Below, piece by piece: positions 1-8,450 of a DNA stretch of 64,000 bases. The DNA is taken from contig NZ_JAMHIV010000002.1 in NCBI RefSeq assembly GCF_023897065.1, forward strand, positions 310,001 to 374,000, given 5' to 3'. The position numbers and the translations under genes were made by a program. How positions within the stretch are numbered: the first letter of the stretch is position 1; each line of letters begins with the position of its first letter. This DNA is from Crossiella sp. SN42 (GTDB lineage Bacteria > Actinomycetota > Actinomycetes > Mycobacteriales > Pseudonocardiaceae). Below the pieces are notes generated by a model. It did not search any database. It saw only the letters and a program-made list of their open reading frames with translations, and was not told the DNA's origin.

Positions 1-324
1 GCCTGCCTGCTCGTGCACCTCGCGCAGCAGCCCCGATGCCTCCGGTGAGACCTCCAGCTGGCTGCGCAGCGCTCTGTCCAAAGTGGTCAGTTTGTAGCCG
101 AGGCCGTAGCCGCGCTGCTGGTTCAGCCGGACCAGATATCCCTCGTAGACCAAGGTGTTCAGCAGGTGGTAGGTGGTGGACAGGTTCAGCCCGAGCCGCC
201 GGGCGACCGCCTTGGCGGTGACGCCGTCGCCGAAGTCGGCCACCGCCTCCAGCACCTGCAGGGCCCGGCGGACCGAGCCGAGCAGTCCGGCCGGGGTGGC
301 CAACGGTGGTTCCGGGTCGGGCAT
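1..324 (-). CDS. IclR-family transcriptional regulator, C-terminus off the window
   Basis: The 108 visible residues are the N-terminal winged helix-turn-helix of an IclR-type regulator. Residues 14-75 hold the helix-turn-helix (AVARRLGLNLSTTYHLLNTL) and the wing (YLVRLNQQRGYGLGYKL). IclR proteins are usually about 250 residues with a C-terminal effector domain, which lies beyond position 1. The ATG at 324 was chosen because it leaves the usual short leader before the first helix. The target is unknown. The neighbouring DJ-1/PfpI gene on the same strand lies upstream, 60 bp away, so the two could share a transcript. Confidence 0.8.
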   Translation of the reverse strand, partial: MPDPEPPLATPAGLLGSVRRALQVLEAVADFGDGVTAKAVARRLGLNLSTTYHLLNTLVYEGYLVRLNQQRGYGLGYKLTTLDRALRSQLEVSPEASGLLREVHEQAG

Positions 325-383
325 GCCCGACAGGGTCGCCGCCCGAAGGGGCCCGGCACAAGGACCTTCCGGGCAGTTCCCGC

Positions 384-947
384 TCACCCGATGGGCGCCC
401 TGACCCGCAGCAGAGCCACGAACTCGCGCATCCAGGCCGGGTGGTCCGGCCAGGCGCGGGCGGTCACCATCGGGCCGTCCACCACCACCTCGTCGTCGAC
501 GAACTCCCCGCCACCGGCCACCACGTCCGGCGCGCACTCCGGGTAGGCCGCGGTGCGCCGGGCGATGAGCAGACCGGCCGCGGCGGGCACCAGCGCGCCG
601 TGGCAGAGGTGGGCCACCGGCTTCCCGGTGTCGAAGAAGTGCGCCACGATCCGCCGCACGTGCTCGTCGTTGCGCAGGTACTCCGGGGCGCGGCCGCCGG
701 GGATGACCAGTGCCACGTAGCCCGCCGGGTCCACCTCGCGGAAGGCGAGGTCGGCCGGCCAGGTGTAGCCGGGCTTCTCGGTGTAGGTGTCGTGGCCGTC
801 GACGAAGTCGTGCACCACGAACTGCAAGCGCTTGGCCGAGGGCGCGGCGATGTCGACGTCGTAGCCCTCCTCCCGCAACCGCTGGTACGGGTAGAGGACC
901 TCAAGCGACTCGGCGGCGTCGCCGGTGACGATCAGGACCTTCGGCAT
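384..947 (-). CDS. DJ-1/PfpI family protein
   Basis: A 187-residue single-domain protein of the class I glutamine-amidotransferase-like fold. The nucleophile elbow is AHLCHG with Cys115, the conserved acidic residue is Glu16, and PGGRAPEYLR (83-92) matches the family. Members include PfpI-type proteases, glyoxalase III-like deglycases and stress proteins, and the exact reaction cannot be read from sequence. The ATG at 947 begins directly at the first beta strand (MPKVLIVTGD); an in-frame GTG at 965 would add six residues. An MFS exporter gene lies upstream on the same strand, 72 bp away. Confidence 0.85.
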   Translation of the reverse strand: MPKVLIVTGDAAESLEVLYPYQRLREEGYDVDIAAPSAKRLQFVVHDFVDGHDTYTEKPGYTWPADLAFREVDPAGYVALVIPGGRAPEYLRNDEHVRRIVAHFFDTGKPVAHLCHGALVPAAAGLLIARRTAAYPECAPDVVAGGGEFVDDEVVVDGPMVTARAWPDHPAWMREFVALLRVRAPIG

Positions 948-1019
948 GGTCCTGATCGTGGGCACCGGCGGCGCCGACGGTCAACGAGCGAGTTTCCGCC
1001 CAGCGATAATCCGGACAAA

Positions 1020-2192
1020 TCAGGCAGGCACTGGCACCGGCTCCGGCGCCACCGGCTGCCGCCTGGCCAGTCCCCGCACCAGGAACGCGACCCCGAGCCC
1101 GGCCAGCGCGGGCAGCGCGGCCACCGGACCGACCAGGTCGAAGCCCAGGCCGTTGGCGATCACCGCGCCGCCGAGCACCGGGCCGAGCGCGGCGGCCACG
1201 TTGAAGGCGGAGATGTTCACCGAGGCGACCAGGCCGCCGGCCGGTTCGGCCTGCCGCATCAGCCAGGTGTGCAGCAGCGGGCCGGTGGCGAAGGCCGAGG
1301 CGCCGAGCAGGAACAGCGCCACCACACTGGTCGCCTTGGTGTGCATGGCCAGGCCCTGCACCAGCAGCACCAGGCTCAGCGCGGTGATGGTCACCGGCAG
1401 CACCCTGGGGATCAGTTCGGGCCGGACCCGCCCGGCGATGTTGCTGCCCACCACCGTGCCCAGTCCGTAGACCAGCAGCACCGCGGTCGCCCAGCCCGGC
1501 GAGAAGCCGGTGACCTCGCGCAGCGCCGGGGTGACGTAGGTGAAGGTGGTGATCATGCCGGTGAAGGCCAGCACGGTGGTGCTCAGGCCGAGCAGGATCG
1601 AGCGGCGGCGGAAGACGTGCATGCTGGCCCGGAAACCGGCGTCCGGCTCGTGCGCGACCTTGGGGCAGGCCAGGATCACGCCCAGCATGCCGACGAAGGC
1701 CAGCGCGGTCACCAGCACGAAGGAGGCCCGCCAGCCGTAGGCCTGGCCGACCAGGGTGCCCACCGGCACACCGGCCACAGTGGACAGTGCGACGCCGTTG
1801 ACCACCTTGGCGATGGCCGCGGTCTGGCGTTCCGGCGGCACCGAGGCGGTGGCCACCTGGGAGGCGACCGCGAAGAACAGGCCCTGGGCCAGCGCGGCCA
1901 CCATCCGGGCGCCCATCAGCACGGTGTAGTTCTCGGCCAGCGCGGAGAACAGGCTGCCGCCGACCCCCAGCGCCATCACGCCGATCAGCAGCGGCCGCCT
2001 CGGCAGGCGGCGGGTGAACACGGTCAGCACGGGGCCACCGACAGCGACGGCGATGGCGTAGCCCGTGACCAGCAACCCGGCCACGGACAGGGGGACGCCC
2101 AGGTCGGACGCGACCTCCGGCAGCACGCCGACCACGACGAACTCGGAGGTCCCCACAGCGAACGCGCACAACATCAGGACGAAAGCGATCAC
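1020..2192 (-). CDS. MFS transporter, DHA1 drug-efflux type
   Basis: A 390-residue protein with about twelve hydrophobic segments, the length and pattern of the DHA1 (AraJ/Cml/YdhP-like) drug:H+ antiporters. The N-terminus has the family signature FAVGTSEFVVVGVLPEVA, and the loop between helices 2 and 3 carries a basic RRLPRRP motif. It probably exports a small hydrophobic compound or sugar across the cytoplasmic membrane. The GTG start at 2192 is only about 4 nt from the predicted transcription start, so the mRNA may be leaderless. It is divergent from a MerR regulator, the usual arrangement for an effector-induced efflux pump. Confidence 0.88.
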   Translation of the reverse strand: MIAFVLMLCAFAVGTSEFVVVGVLPEVASDLGVPLSVAGLLVTGYAIAVAVGGPVLTVFTRRLPRRPLLIGVMALGVGGSLFSALAENYTVLMGARMVAALAQGLFFAVASQVATASVPPERQTAAIAKVVNGVALSTVAGVPVGTLVGQAYGWRASFVLVTALAFVGMLGVILACPKVAHEPDAGFRASMHVFRRRSILLGLSTTVLAFTGMITTFTYVTPALREVTGFSPGWATAVLLVYGLGTVVGSNIAGRVRPELIPRVLPVTITALSLVLLVQGLAMHTKATSVVALFLLGASAFATGPLLHTWLMRQAEPAGGLVASVNISAFNVAAALGPVLGGAVIANGLGFDLVGPVAALPALAGLGVAFLVRGLARRQPVAPEPVPVPA

Positions 2193-2202
2193 GGGAAAAG
2201 AC

Positions 2203-2247
2203 GCTAAAGTCTGACATGAGTGTGAGGGTCAAGGTCGCCGTGACCCT
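2203..2247. promoter_or_regulatory. Divergent MFS/merR control region with perfect dyad
   Basis: AGGGTCA (2225-2231) and TGACCCT (2241-2247) form a perfect 7-bp inverted repeat with a 9-bp spacer. On the minus strand the left arm overlaps TTGACC (2232-2227), which is followed after 18 bp by TTTAGC (2208-2203), a plausible promoter for the exporter. The MerR protein encoded at 2287 is the natural candidate binder. MerR-type operators usually sit between -35 and -10; here the dyad lies over and upstream of the -35, so simple repression or control of merR itself is also possible. Confidence 0.55.
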
Positions 2248-2286
2248 TGGCTCTCTTGTGCCGGACCGGGAATAACGGGAGGTCAG

Positions 2287-2670
2287 ATGCGGATCGGGGA
2301 GCTGAGCAAGCGTACCGGGGTGAGCGTCCGCATGCTCCGGTACTACGAGGAACAGGGACTGCTCCAGCCGAACCGCACCGAGACCGGGTACCGGATCTAC
2401 GCCGAGGCCGACGTGGAGCGGGTCGGCAAGATCCGCTGCATGATCTCCTCGGCGCTGCCCTCGCACCTGGTCGGGCCGGTGCTGCAGGCGATGGACGGGC
2501 AGGAGTGCGCCTACCCGGTCAGCGCCGAGGAGTGCCCGCCGCTGATGGAGATGCTGGACGCCCAGCTGGCCACCATCAACACCCGCATCGAGGATCTGGT
2601 GACCAGCCGGGACCAGCTGATCCGCTTCATGGCCGACCTGCGCGAACGGTTCGACTGCGTCAGCGGGTGA
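2287..2670 (+). CDS. MerR-family transcriptional regulator
   Basis: A 127-residue protein with the classical N-terminal MerR winged helix (residues 1-68: MRIGELSKRTGVSVRMLRYY, then the wing TGYRIY) and a C-terminal dimerisation helix with a short effector tail. Four cysteines (51, 74, 83, 124) are present but not in a known metal- or redox-sensing arrangement. It is divergent from the MFS gene with a dyad between them and probably controls that exporter. The ATG at 2287 has an AGGTC-type ribosome site just upstream. Its stop overlaps the convergent protease gene by 11 bp. Confidence 0.9.
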   Translation: MRIGELSKRTGVSVRMLRYYEEQGLLQPNRTETGYRIYAEADVERVGKIRCMISSALPSHLVGPVLQAMDGQECAYPVSAEECPPLMEMLDAQLATINTRIEDLVTSRDQLIRFMADLRERFDCVSG

Positions 2671-4084
2671 GCGCGGCCCCGGCGTGGCTGAGGCCGGTGC
2701 CGTAGAAGCTGGTGCGCTCGCCGTCGGCGACACAGGTGGCATCGGCCTTGCCGTCACCGTTGGGGTCGTAGAACTCGGGGCAGGGCAACGGTTTCGCGCG
2801 GTCCAGGAGTTCGGCGCGCAGCCGGTCGCCGCGCCAGGACGGGTGCCGGGAGGCCAGCAGCGCGGCCACTCCGCTGACGTGCGGGGCGGCCATCGAGGTG
2901 CCGCTGTAGGCCGCGTACTGCCCGTTCGGCACAGTCGACCAGACCCGCACGCCGGGCGCGGCCAGGCCGATCGGGCCGATGCCGTGGTTGGAGAAGCGCG
3001 CCTTGAGCAGCTGTTCGTCCACCGCGCCCGCGCCGAGCACGCCGGGCAGCTCGTGCGGCAGCCGCACGCAGTCGTTGCCGATCTCCCTGCGCACCGGGGT
3101 GCCGTCGGCCGGGCTCTCGGTGTCCACCGTGCGGTTGTGCAGGTCCAGCGCGCCGTTGCCGCCAGAGGCGACCACCAGCACGCCGCGGGACTGGGCGTGC
3201 GCGACCGCGCGGCCCACCGCGGCGCGGATCGCGGACTGGTCGGCCTGGTTCGGGCAGTGGTAGCGCCACGGCGCGGCGCGGTAGCTGTTGTTGGTGATCC
3301 GGAAACCGTGCTCGGCGGCCCACATGAAGCCGCAGACCATGCTCTCCGCGCTCTCGGTGTCGTCCTTCTCGGCCAGTTTCACCGCGGCCAGCCGCACGCC
3401 CGGCGCGACGCCGAGTACGCCGGATCCGTTGCGGGCCGCGGCGATGGTGCCCGCCACGTGCGTGCCGTGGCCGTCCAGGGTCGGCCGCCAGCCGCCGGGG
3501 CTGCGGTCGGCCCAGCCGGAGACGCAGGAGACCGACCGCCGGGTGTCCACCGCCTCGGCGAGGTCGGGGTGGGTGTCGTCGACGCCGGTGTCCAGCACGC
3601 CGACCACCACCCGGCGGCTGCCGGTGGTCACCCGGTGCGCCTCGGCCAGGCCGAGCGCGGGCACGTCCCACGCGGTGCCCTCCGGCGGGACCTGCCCGCT
3701 GGCCGGCGAGCCGGGGCCGGTGTAGCGCAGGTCGCGGCGCGGCTTGAAGTGCTCGACCGGGAGCTTGACGGTCCGGGTCGCGCCCGCCGCCAGCACTCCC
3801 CTGGCCCCGCGCACGGTGGCCGCGAAGTCGTCCCGGGGCGAGTACGCCACCACGACGCCGATCCGCGGATAGCTGGCGACCACGGTGCCCCCGGCGGCGC
3901 GCACCGCCCGCTCGGCGAACCAGGCCCCGGCCGGGTTCGCCTTGCCCAGCACCACGTGCGGCAGCACCAGCTGGCCGGGCGCCGGGTCGGCCGCCGCCGC
4001 CTCCGGAGAGGCCAGCACGCTGCCCAGTCCGGCGAGCACGCCCGCGGTGATCCCGATCCGCCGTGTCCATCCACCCAGTCGCAC
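2660..4084 (-). CDS. Secreted S8 subtilisin-like serine protease
   Basis: A 474-residue peptidase S8 with the full triad: Asp165 (VLDTGVDDTHPD), His206 (DGHGTHVAGT) and Ser397 (SGTSMAAPHV). Asn310 in VLVVASGGNG is the oxyanion-hole residue. Residues 1-32 form a signal peptide (RR near the start, hydrophobic core, Ala-rich cleavage region), and residues 35-115 look like an inhibitor-type propeptide. Near the C-terminus DPNGDGKADATC resembles an EF-hand/dockerin calcium loop, unusual at the end of a subtilisin. It is likely exported and activated by propeptide removal. Substrates are unknown. Confidence 0.93.
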   Translation of the reverse strand: MRLGGWTRRIGITAGVLAGLGSVLASPEAAAADPAPGQLVLPHVVLGKANPAGAWFAERAVRAAGGTVVASYPRIGVVVAYSPRDDFAATVRGARGVLAAGATRTVKLPVEHFKPRRDLRYTGPGSPASGQVPPEGTAWDVPALGLAEAHRVTTGSRRVVVGVLDTGVDDTHPDLAEAVDTRRSVSCVSGWADRSPGGWRPTLDGHGTHVAGTIAAARNGSGVLGVAPGVRLAAVKLAEKDDTESAESMVCGFMWAAEHGFRITNNSYRAAPWRYHCPNQADQSAIRAAVGRAVAHAQSRGVLVVASGGNGALDLHNRTVDTESPADGTPVRREIGNDCVRLPHELPGVLGAGAVDEQLLKARFSNHGIGPIGLAAPGVRVWSTVPNGQYAAYSGTSMAAPHVSGVAALLASRHPSWRGDRLRAELLDRAKPLPCPEFYDPNGDGKADATCVADGERTSFYGTGLSHAGAALTR

Positions 4085-4108
4085 GCGCTGAGCATAGGGG
4101 CCGGAGGC

Positions 4109-5629
4109 TCAGTCCCCGTTCACTCCCGGCCCCTGGTACGCGCCGATGTTGGGCACGCTGGGCATCGGGTTGCCGAAGACGTCCCGGTTGCCTGCCGCGG
4201 GCACCGGTTCCCCGGCGCGCAGCGCGGGCGAGCCCGCGCGCAGCCGGTAGCCGCCCAGGTCCAGCAGCCCGCTGGCCGAGCCGGGGTTGACCAGCCGAGG
4301 ATCCCCGGTCACCGCGCGGGCGTCCCGCTCCGGCACCGGCACGTTGAGGTAGGCGTTGGCCAGGTAGCGGCCGTGCTGGTCCTCGATGGCGGAGTTGCCG
4401 TCGGCGCGGGCGAAGACGTTGTTGGCCGCCACCACCTGGGTGTCCTTGTAGTTGGCCACCATCCTGGTGTTGCGGGCGGTGAAGAAGGTGTTGTGGTGGA
4501 TCCGCACGTTGGTCGCCCGCGCGCAGGCGATGTTGATCACCGCGACATCCGGGTGCCCGTCGTGCTGGCTGATGTTGTGCCGGAAGACGCCGCCGTCGTT
4601 GACCGCGCCCTCGGCGTTGCACACCAGCAGCGCGCCGCCGTCGTTGTCGTGGCTGTAGTTGTACTGGTACAGCACGTTCCTGGACGCGCCGTCGAAGTCG
4701 AAGGCCATGCTGTCCCTGACACCGAAGCCGCCGGAGACCTCGTTGTACTGGATCACCGTGTCATCGGAGTTCCAGGCCCAGATCCCGGCGTTCCAGCCGC
4801 TGGAGCGCATGTTGAACTTGTGCACCCGGTTGCGCTCCACCAGCGCGCCCAGGGTGTTCTGCGGCACGATCCCGTCGCCGCCGACGTCGGTGACCACGTT
4901 GTCCCGCACCACCAGGTCGCGGATCGGCGCGAAGGAGCTGCCGGGCCCGTCCGGGTGCTCGGAGCGCTTGGCCCACAGCGAGGTGGTGCCGATCCCGGTG
5001 CGGTCCACCCTGGTGACCTTGTTGCGCTCGATCAGCACGTCCTGGAACCGGGTCGGCCGCTGCGAGCCGAGCGCGCTGAACAGGATGCCGCCGCTGGGGT
5101 CGGGGTCCTTGTGGTCGGAGCCGTTGACGTCGTGCACCTCGACGTCGGCGACCACGTAGTGGTGGCCGACCCCGAAGTCGGTCAGCGTCACGTGGATGCC
5201 AGCGCGGCGCTCCTCGGGGCCGGGCTGCGGGCCGGAGTTGCTCACCCGCAGGTCCCTGATCTCCCAGTACTGCACGTTGTTCAGGTGCACCGCGGCCCGC
5301 GCGCCGCCACCGGCGATGTGCGGCTTGGCGCCCTCGCCGTAGGCGCCGAGCCGGATCGGGCTGGTCGAGGAGCCGGAACCGCGCGGCTTGAGCACGCCGG
5401 CGCACTCGGTGCCGCGGCGCAGCAGCAGCCGGTCACCGGGGACGAAGGTGAACGCGTTCGCCTGTTCCAGCCGGTTCCACGGCGCCTCCGCGGTGCCCTG
5501 GCCAAAACTCTGCGCCGAGCAGTCCAGGTGGAACTCCCGGGTCTGCGCGGCCGCCGAGGGCGCGTTGAGCACCGAGGCGGTCAGCGCCACGGCGCCGAGT
5601 GAGGCGAGCACAGCACGACTGGCAGGCAT
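4109..5629 (-). CDS. Secreted right-handed parallel beta-helix repeat protein
   Basis: A 506-residue exported protein. Residues 1-28 are a signal peptide ending in APSAAAQ. The rest shows the irregular 20-25-residue coils of a right-handed beta-helix, with repeated patterns such as VLIERNKV, LVVRDNVV, NEVSGGFG, VRIHHNTFF and VAANNVFA. This fold is typical of pectate lyase-like and alginate lyase-like proteins, so a polysaccharide substrate is plausible, but no catalytic set was recognised. The ATG at 5629 was chosen because it starts the signal peptide and has AGGAGA eight bases upstream. The open frame extends further 5-prime without coding character. Confidence 0.8.
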   Translation of the reverse strand: MPASRAVLASLGAVALTASVLNAPSAAAQTREFHLDCSAQSFGQGTAEAPWNRLEQANAFTFVPGDRLLLRRGTECAGVLKPRGSGSSTSPIRLGAYGEGAKPHIAGGGARAAVHLNNVQYWEIRDLRVSNSGPQPGPEERRAGIHVTLTDFGVGHHYVVADVEVHDVNGSDHKDPDPSGGILFSALGSQRPTRFQDVLIERNKVTRVDRTGIGTTSLWAKRSEHPDGPGSSFAPIRDLVVRDNVVTDVGGDGIVPQNTLGALVERNRVHKFNMRSSGWNAGIWAWNSDDTVIQYNEVSGGFGVRDSMAFDFDGASRNVLYQYNYSHDNDGGALLVCNAEGAVNDGGVFRHNISQHDGHPDVAVINIACARATNVRIHHNTFFTARNTRMVANYKDTQVVAANNVFARADGNSAIEDQHGRYLANAYLNVPVPERDARAVTGDPRLVNPGSASGLLDLGGYRLRAGSPALRAGEPVPAAGNRDVFGNPMPSVPNIGAYQGPGVNGD

Positions 5630-5777
5630 TCGCGTCTCCTTCCGTGGACCGATGTTGATCACCATCGGCACCGGCGGGGAAACGATTGAGTCACCGATCG
5701 GGCAAAGATCTCGACCGGAGGAGCGGAATCCCTGATGTGGTGACAGCGCAGCGTGTTCGACGACTACCGTCATCCGG

Positions 5778-6038
5778 GTGGACGATCTGATCGGCGTGGC
5801 GGGCCGCCCGGCGCGCGCCTGGGGATGGTCGGTGGTCGTGCTCGGTGTGCTGCTCGTCATCGCCGCGGGCGTGACCGGACCCCTGGCCGCGACCCTCGCG
5901 GGCGCGAGCAGCGGCGTGGCCGCGTCCCTGTTCGGCTCGGCGGCGCTGCTGGACCCGGCGCGCGGCCAGTGGTGGCTCGTGGTCGGCGGGACCCTGCTCG
6001 CCTCCGGCACCGCGGCCTGCGTGCTACTCCGCGCCTAA
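5778..6038 (+). CDS. Small two-helix membrane protein, function unknown
   Basis: An 86-residue Ala/Gly/Leu-rich protein with two hydrophobic segments (about 17-40 and 65-84). No family is recognised. It starts at GTG 5778 without a convincing ribosome site. Its stop overlaps the convergent monooxygenase-like gene by 4 bp. It is probably a real small membrane protein, but short hydrophobic frames are common in GC-rich DNA, so confidence is moderate. Confidence 0.45.
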   Translation: MDDLIGVAGRPARAWGWSVVVLGVLLVIAAGVTGPLAATLAGASSGVAASLFGSAALLDPARGQWWLVVGGTLLASGTAACVLLRA

Positions 6039-6340
6039 GCGCTGGGGAGCGCGTCGAGGTAGTGCTCGACCACCGGGAACGGCTGATAGAAGTGGTGCAG
6101 CAGCTCGCGCCACCTCGGGTACTCCGGCGAGCGCCGGAAGCCCTCCTCGTGCGCGGCCACGCTGTCCCACTCCACGAGCAGCAGGAACTCGCTGGGCCGC
6201 TCCACACAGCGGGACAGCCGCAGCGAACGGAACCCGGGCTGGCCGGTGATCAGCGGCCGGGCCTGGGCGAAGGCGTCCAGGAAGGCCGCCTCCGCACCTG
6301 GCCGGACCGAGAGCTGAGCGTGTTCGAGAACCGCGCTCAC
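6035..6340 (-). CDS. Antibiotic biosynthesis monooxygenase-like (ABM) protein
   Basis: A 101-residue ferredoxin-like alpha+beta barrel protein of the ABM superfamily. The pattern is a first strand (VLEHAQLSVRPG), a helix (AAFLDAFAQARPLI), GFRSLRLSRCVERPSEFLLLVEWDS and then a helix. Family members are dimeric heme-degrading or quinol-oxidising enzymes, or simply unknowns. The start is GTG 6340, which overlaps the stop of the DUF3039 gene as GTGA, so the two are translationally coupled. The true start was taken from this coupling because the open frame extends upstream through the DUF3039 gene. Confidence 0.75.
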   Translation of the reverse strand: MSAVLEHAQLSVRPGAEAAFLDAFAQARPLITGQPGFRSLRLSRCVERPSEFLLLVEWDSVAAHEEGFRRSPEYPRWRELLHHFYQPFPVVEHYLDALPSA

Positions 6341-6594
6341 GCACCGCCGCCGGGCGGCAGGCTCTCGTAGATCTTCTTGCAGTCCGGGCAGACCGGCGAA
6401 CCGGGCTTGGCCGACTTGGTCACCGGGAACACCTCGCCGCACAGCGCCACCACGTGCGTGCCCATGACCGCGCTTTCCGCGATCTTGGCCTTGCGCACGT
6501 AGTGGAACATCTTCGGCGAGTCGTCGCTGGTGCTGTCGGTGGCGTCCGGGGTGGTGTCGACCTCGGGAAGAGTCTGGGTACTCACGTGCACCAT
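6337..6594 (-). CDS. DUF3039 domain protein
   Basis: An 85-residue protein matching the actinobacterial DUF3039 family: an acidic, Thr/Asp-rich N-terminal tail, then KIAESAVMGTHVVALCGE and VCPDCKKIYE. Cys52 with the CPDC pair (69/72) and nearby His could bind zinc. The function is unknown. The family is widely conserved as a single copy in actinobacteria. It is divergent from psuG and coupled by a 4-bp overlap to the ABM-like gene. Confidence 0.85.
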   Translation of the reverse strand: MVHVSTQTLPEVDTTPDATDSTSDDSPKMFHYVRKAKIAESAVMGTHVVALCGEVFPVTKSAKPGSPVCPDCKKIYESLPPGGGA

Positions 6595-6637
6595 GATGCC
6601 TCACGGACAGACGGAGTTCAGCGAGAAGGAGGCAGCG

Positions 6638-7549
6638 GTGCTGCGGGTGAGTGACGAGGTGCGATCGGCGCTGGCAGACGGGGGCGCCGTGGTCGCGCTG
6701 GAGAGCACCATCCTCGCGCACGGACTGCCGCCCGGCCGCAACCTGAGCGTGGCCAGGGAGCTGGAGGACGTGGTGCGCGCCGCGGGCGCGGTGCCCGCGA
6801 CCATCGCCGTGCTGGACGGCACACCGGTCGTCGGCCTATCCCCGACCGAGCTGGAACGGGTCTGCGATCCAGCCGCTGACCTGGCCAAACTCTCCCGCCG
6901 GGACCTGGGCGTGGCGATCGGCCTCGGCCGCAGCGGGGCGACCACGGTGGCCAGCACGGCCGCGCTGGCGCAGCGGGCCGGCATCGGCGTGTTCGCCACC
7001 GGCGGGCTGGGCGGGGTGCACCGCGGCGCGCGGGAGACCTGGGACGTCTCCGCCGACCTGGCGGTGCTGGCCCAGACCCCGGTGCTGGTGGTGTGCTCCG
7101 GGGTGAAGTCGGTGCTGGACATCGCGGCCACCCTGGAGCTGCTGGAGACCTCCTCGGTGCCGGTGCTCGGCTACCGCACGGACCGCTTCCCCGCCTTCTA
7201 CCTGCGCGAGTCCGAGCTGGACGTGCCCTGGCGGGTGGACACCCCGGCCGAGGCCGCCGCGGTGGTCGCCGCGCACCGCACCCAGGTGCCGGGTTCGGCC
7301 GGGGTGCTGCTGGCCAACCCGATCCCGGCCGAGGCGGAGATGGACCGCGCCCTGCACGACCGGCTGCTCACCGAGGGCCTGGCCCTGCTGGCCGAGCGGA
7401 ACGTGCACGGCAAGGACGTCACGCCGGTGCTGCTGGCCCATTTCCACCAGGCCAGCGCGGGTGTGAGCCTGGACGCGAACGCGGCGCTGGTGCTGTCCAA
7501 CGCGGAGCTGGCGGCGCGGGTGGCGGTCGAGCTGAGCGGAGCGAACTGA
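6638..7549 (+). CDS. psuG: Pseudouridine-5'-phosphate glycosidase
   Basis: A 303-residue protein that matches PsuG along its full length: ALESTILAHGLP (Glu22), SRRDLGVAIG, GATTVAST, VFATGGLGGVHRGA and CSGVKS with the Schiff-base-forming Lys157. PsuG cleaves pseudouridine 5'-phosphate to uracil and ribose 5-phosphate in the cytosol, breaking a C-C glycosidic bond. The GTG at 6638 is preceded by AAGGAGG with a 5-nt gap, which fixes the start inside a longer open frame. The PfkB kinase gene begins one base after the stop, so the two form an operon that turns pseudouridine into central metabolites. Confidence 0.95.
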   Translation: MLRVSDEVRSALADGGAVVALESTILAHGLPPGRNLSVARELEDVVRAAGAVPATIAVLDGTPVVGLSPTELERVCDPAADLAKLSRRDLGVAIGLGRSGATTVASTAALAQRAGIGVFATGGLGGVHRGARETWDVSADLAVLAQTPVLVVCSGVKSVLDIAATLELLETSSVPVLGYRTDRFPAFYLRESELDVPWRVDTPAEAAAVVAAHRTQVPGSAGVLLANPIPAEAEMDRALHDRLLTEGLALLAERNVHGKDVTPVLLAHFHQASAGVSLDANAALVLSNAELAARVAVELSGAN

Positions 7550-7550
7550 G

Positions 7551-8450
7551 ATGGCGCGGATCGTGGTGGTCGGGGACGCCGGCCTGGACGTGGTGGCCCG
7601 GCACGACGGACCCCTGGTGCACGGCGGCGACACCCGCTCGGCGGTGCGCATGGTGGTCGGCGGCGCGGGCGCGAACACCGCGGCCTGGCTCGCCCACTGC
7701 GGGGCCGAGGCGGTGCTGATCGGCCGGATCGGCGGCGACATCGCCGGTCACCGGGTCGGCGCGGAGCTCGACGCGGCGGGCGTGACCACCGCGCTGGTCG
7801 TCGATGAGAGCGCTCCGACGTGTTGCGTGGTGGTCCTGGTGGACGAGGCGGGCCAGCGCACCATGCTGCCCGACCGCGGCGCCAACGCCCGCCTGTCCCC
7901 CGCCGACATCGCCCCCGCCGCCCTGCTCGGCGCGGACCACCTGCACCTGTCCGGCTACGTCCTGCTCGACGAGGGCTCGCGCCCGGCAGGTGTGGCGGCG
8001 CTGGCCGCGGCACGGGCGGCGGGCCTGACCACCTCGGTGGACCCGCAGGCCGCCACGCTGATCACCCGGCTGGGCGCGACGAGGTTCCTGGAGCTGGTGG
8101 CCGGGGTCGACCTGCTGCTGCCGAACGCCGATGAGCTGGCGGTGCTGACCGGGTCCACGGATCCGGAGTCGGCGCGGGACTTGCTGGCGGTGGTCGGCGC
8201 GGTGGCGGTGACCTCCGGCGATGGCGGGGCGCACTGGGTGGCGGCCGGCGCGACGGTGAACGCGGACGCCCCGGTGGTGGACTGCGTGGACTCCACCGGC
8301 GCGGGCGATGCCTTCAACGCTGGGCTGCTGGCGGCCTGGCGGGGCGGGGCGGAGATCGCGGCGGCGCTGGCGGCCGGTGTGGCGGCTGGGGCGCAGGCGG
8401 TGCAGGTGGTGGGTGCGCAGCCACCGAGCCCGCTGAACGTGCGGGGCTGA
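7551..8450 (+). CDS. PfkB-family carbohydrate kinase, probable pseudouridine kinase
   Basis: A 299-residue ribokinase-fold protein with the N-terminal GGAGANTA substrate motif (37-44) and the C-terminal DSTGAGDAFNAGLL motif with catalytic Asp253. Its position one base downstream of psuG suggests it phosphorylates pseudouridine to pseudouridine 5'-phosphate, the PsuG substrate. Other nucleoside or sugar kinases of the same family cannot be excluded from sequence alone. The ATG is at 7551 and the two genes are almost certainly cotranscribed. Confidence 0.85.
   Translation: MARIVVVGDAGLDVVARHDGPLVHGGDTRSAVRMVVGGAGANTAAWLAHCGAEAVLIGRIGGDIAGHRVGAELDAAGVTTALVVDESAPTCCVVVLVDEAGQRTMLPDRGANARLSPADIAPAALLGADHLHLSGYVLLDEGSRPAGVAALAAARAAGLTTSVDPQAATLITRLGATRFLELVAGVDLLLPNADELAVLTGSTDPESARDLLAVVGAVAVTSGDGGAHWVAAGATVNADAPVVDCVDSTGAGDAFNAGLLAAWRGGAEIAAALAAGVAAGAQAVQVVGAQPPSPLNVRG

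Noticed and set aside
306-2207. Long plus-strand open frame (633 codons)
   Set aside because: Shadow of the MFS and DJ-1 genes; His/Arg/Gly-rich translation without domains.
2684-5602. Very long plus-strand open frame (972 codons) opposite the protease and beta-helix genes
   Set aside because: GC-rich antisense frame; the real genes on the minus strand carry signal peptides and catalytic motifs.
5753-6370. 205-codon plus-strand frame over the ABM-like gene
   Set aside because: Antisense shadow; the minus-strand gene has family features and coupled overlap.
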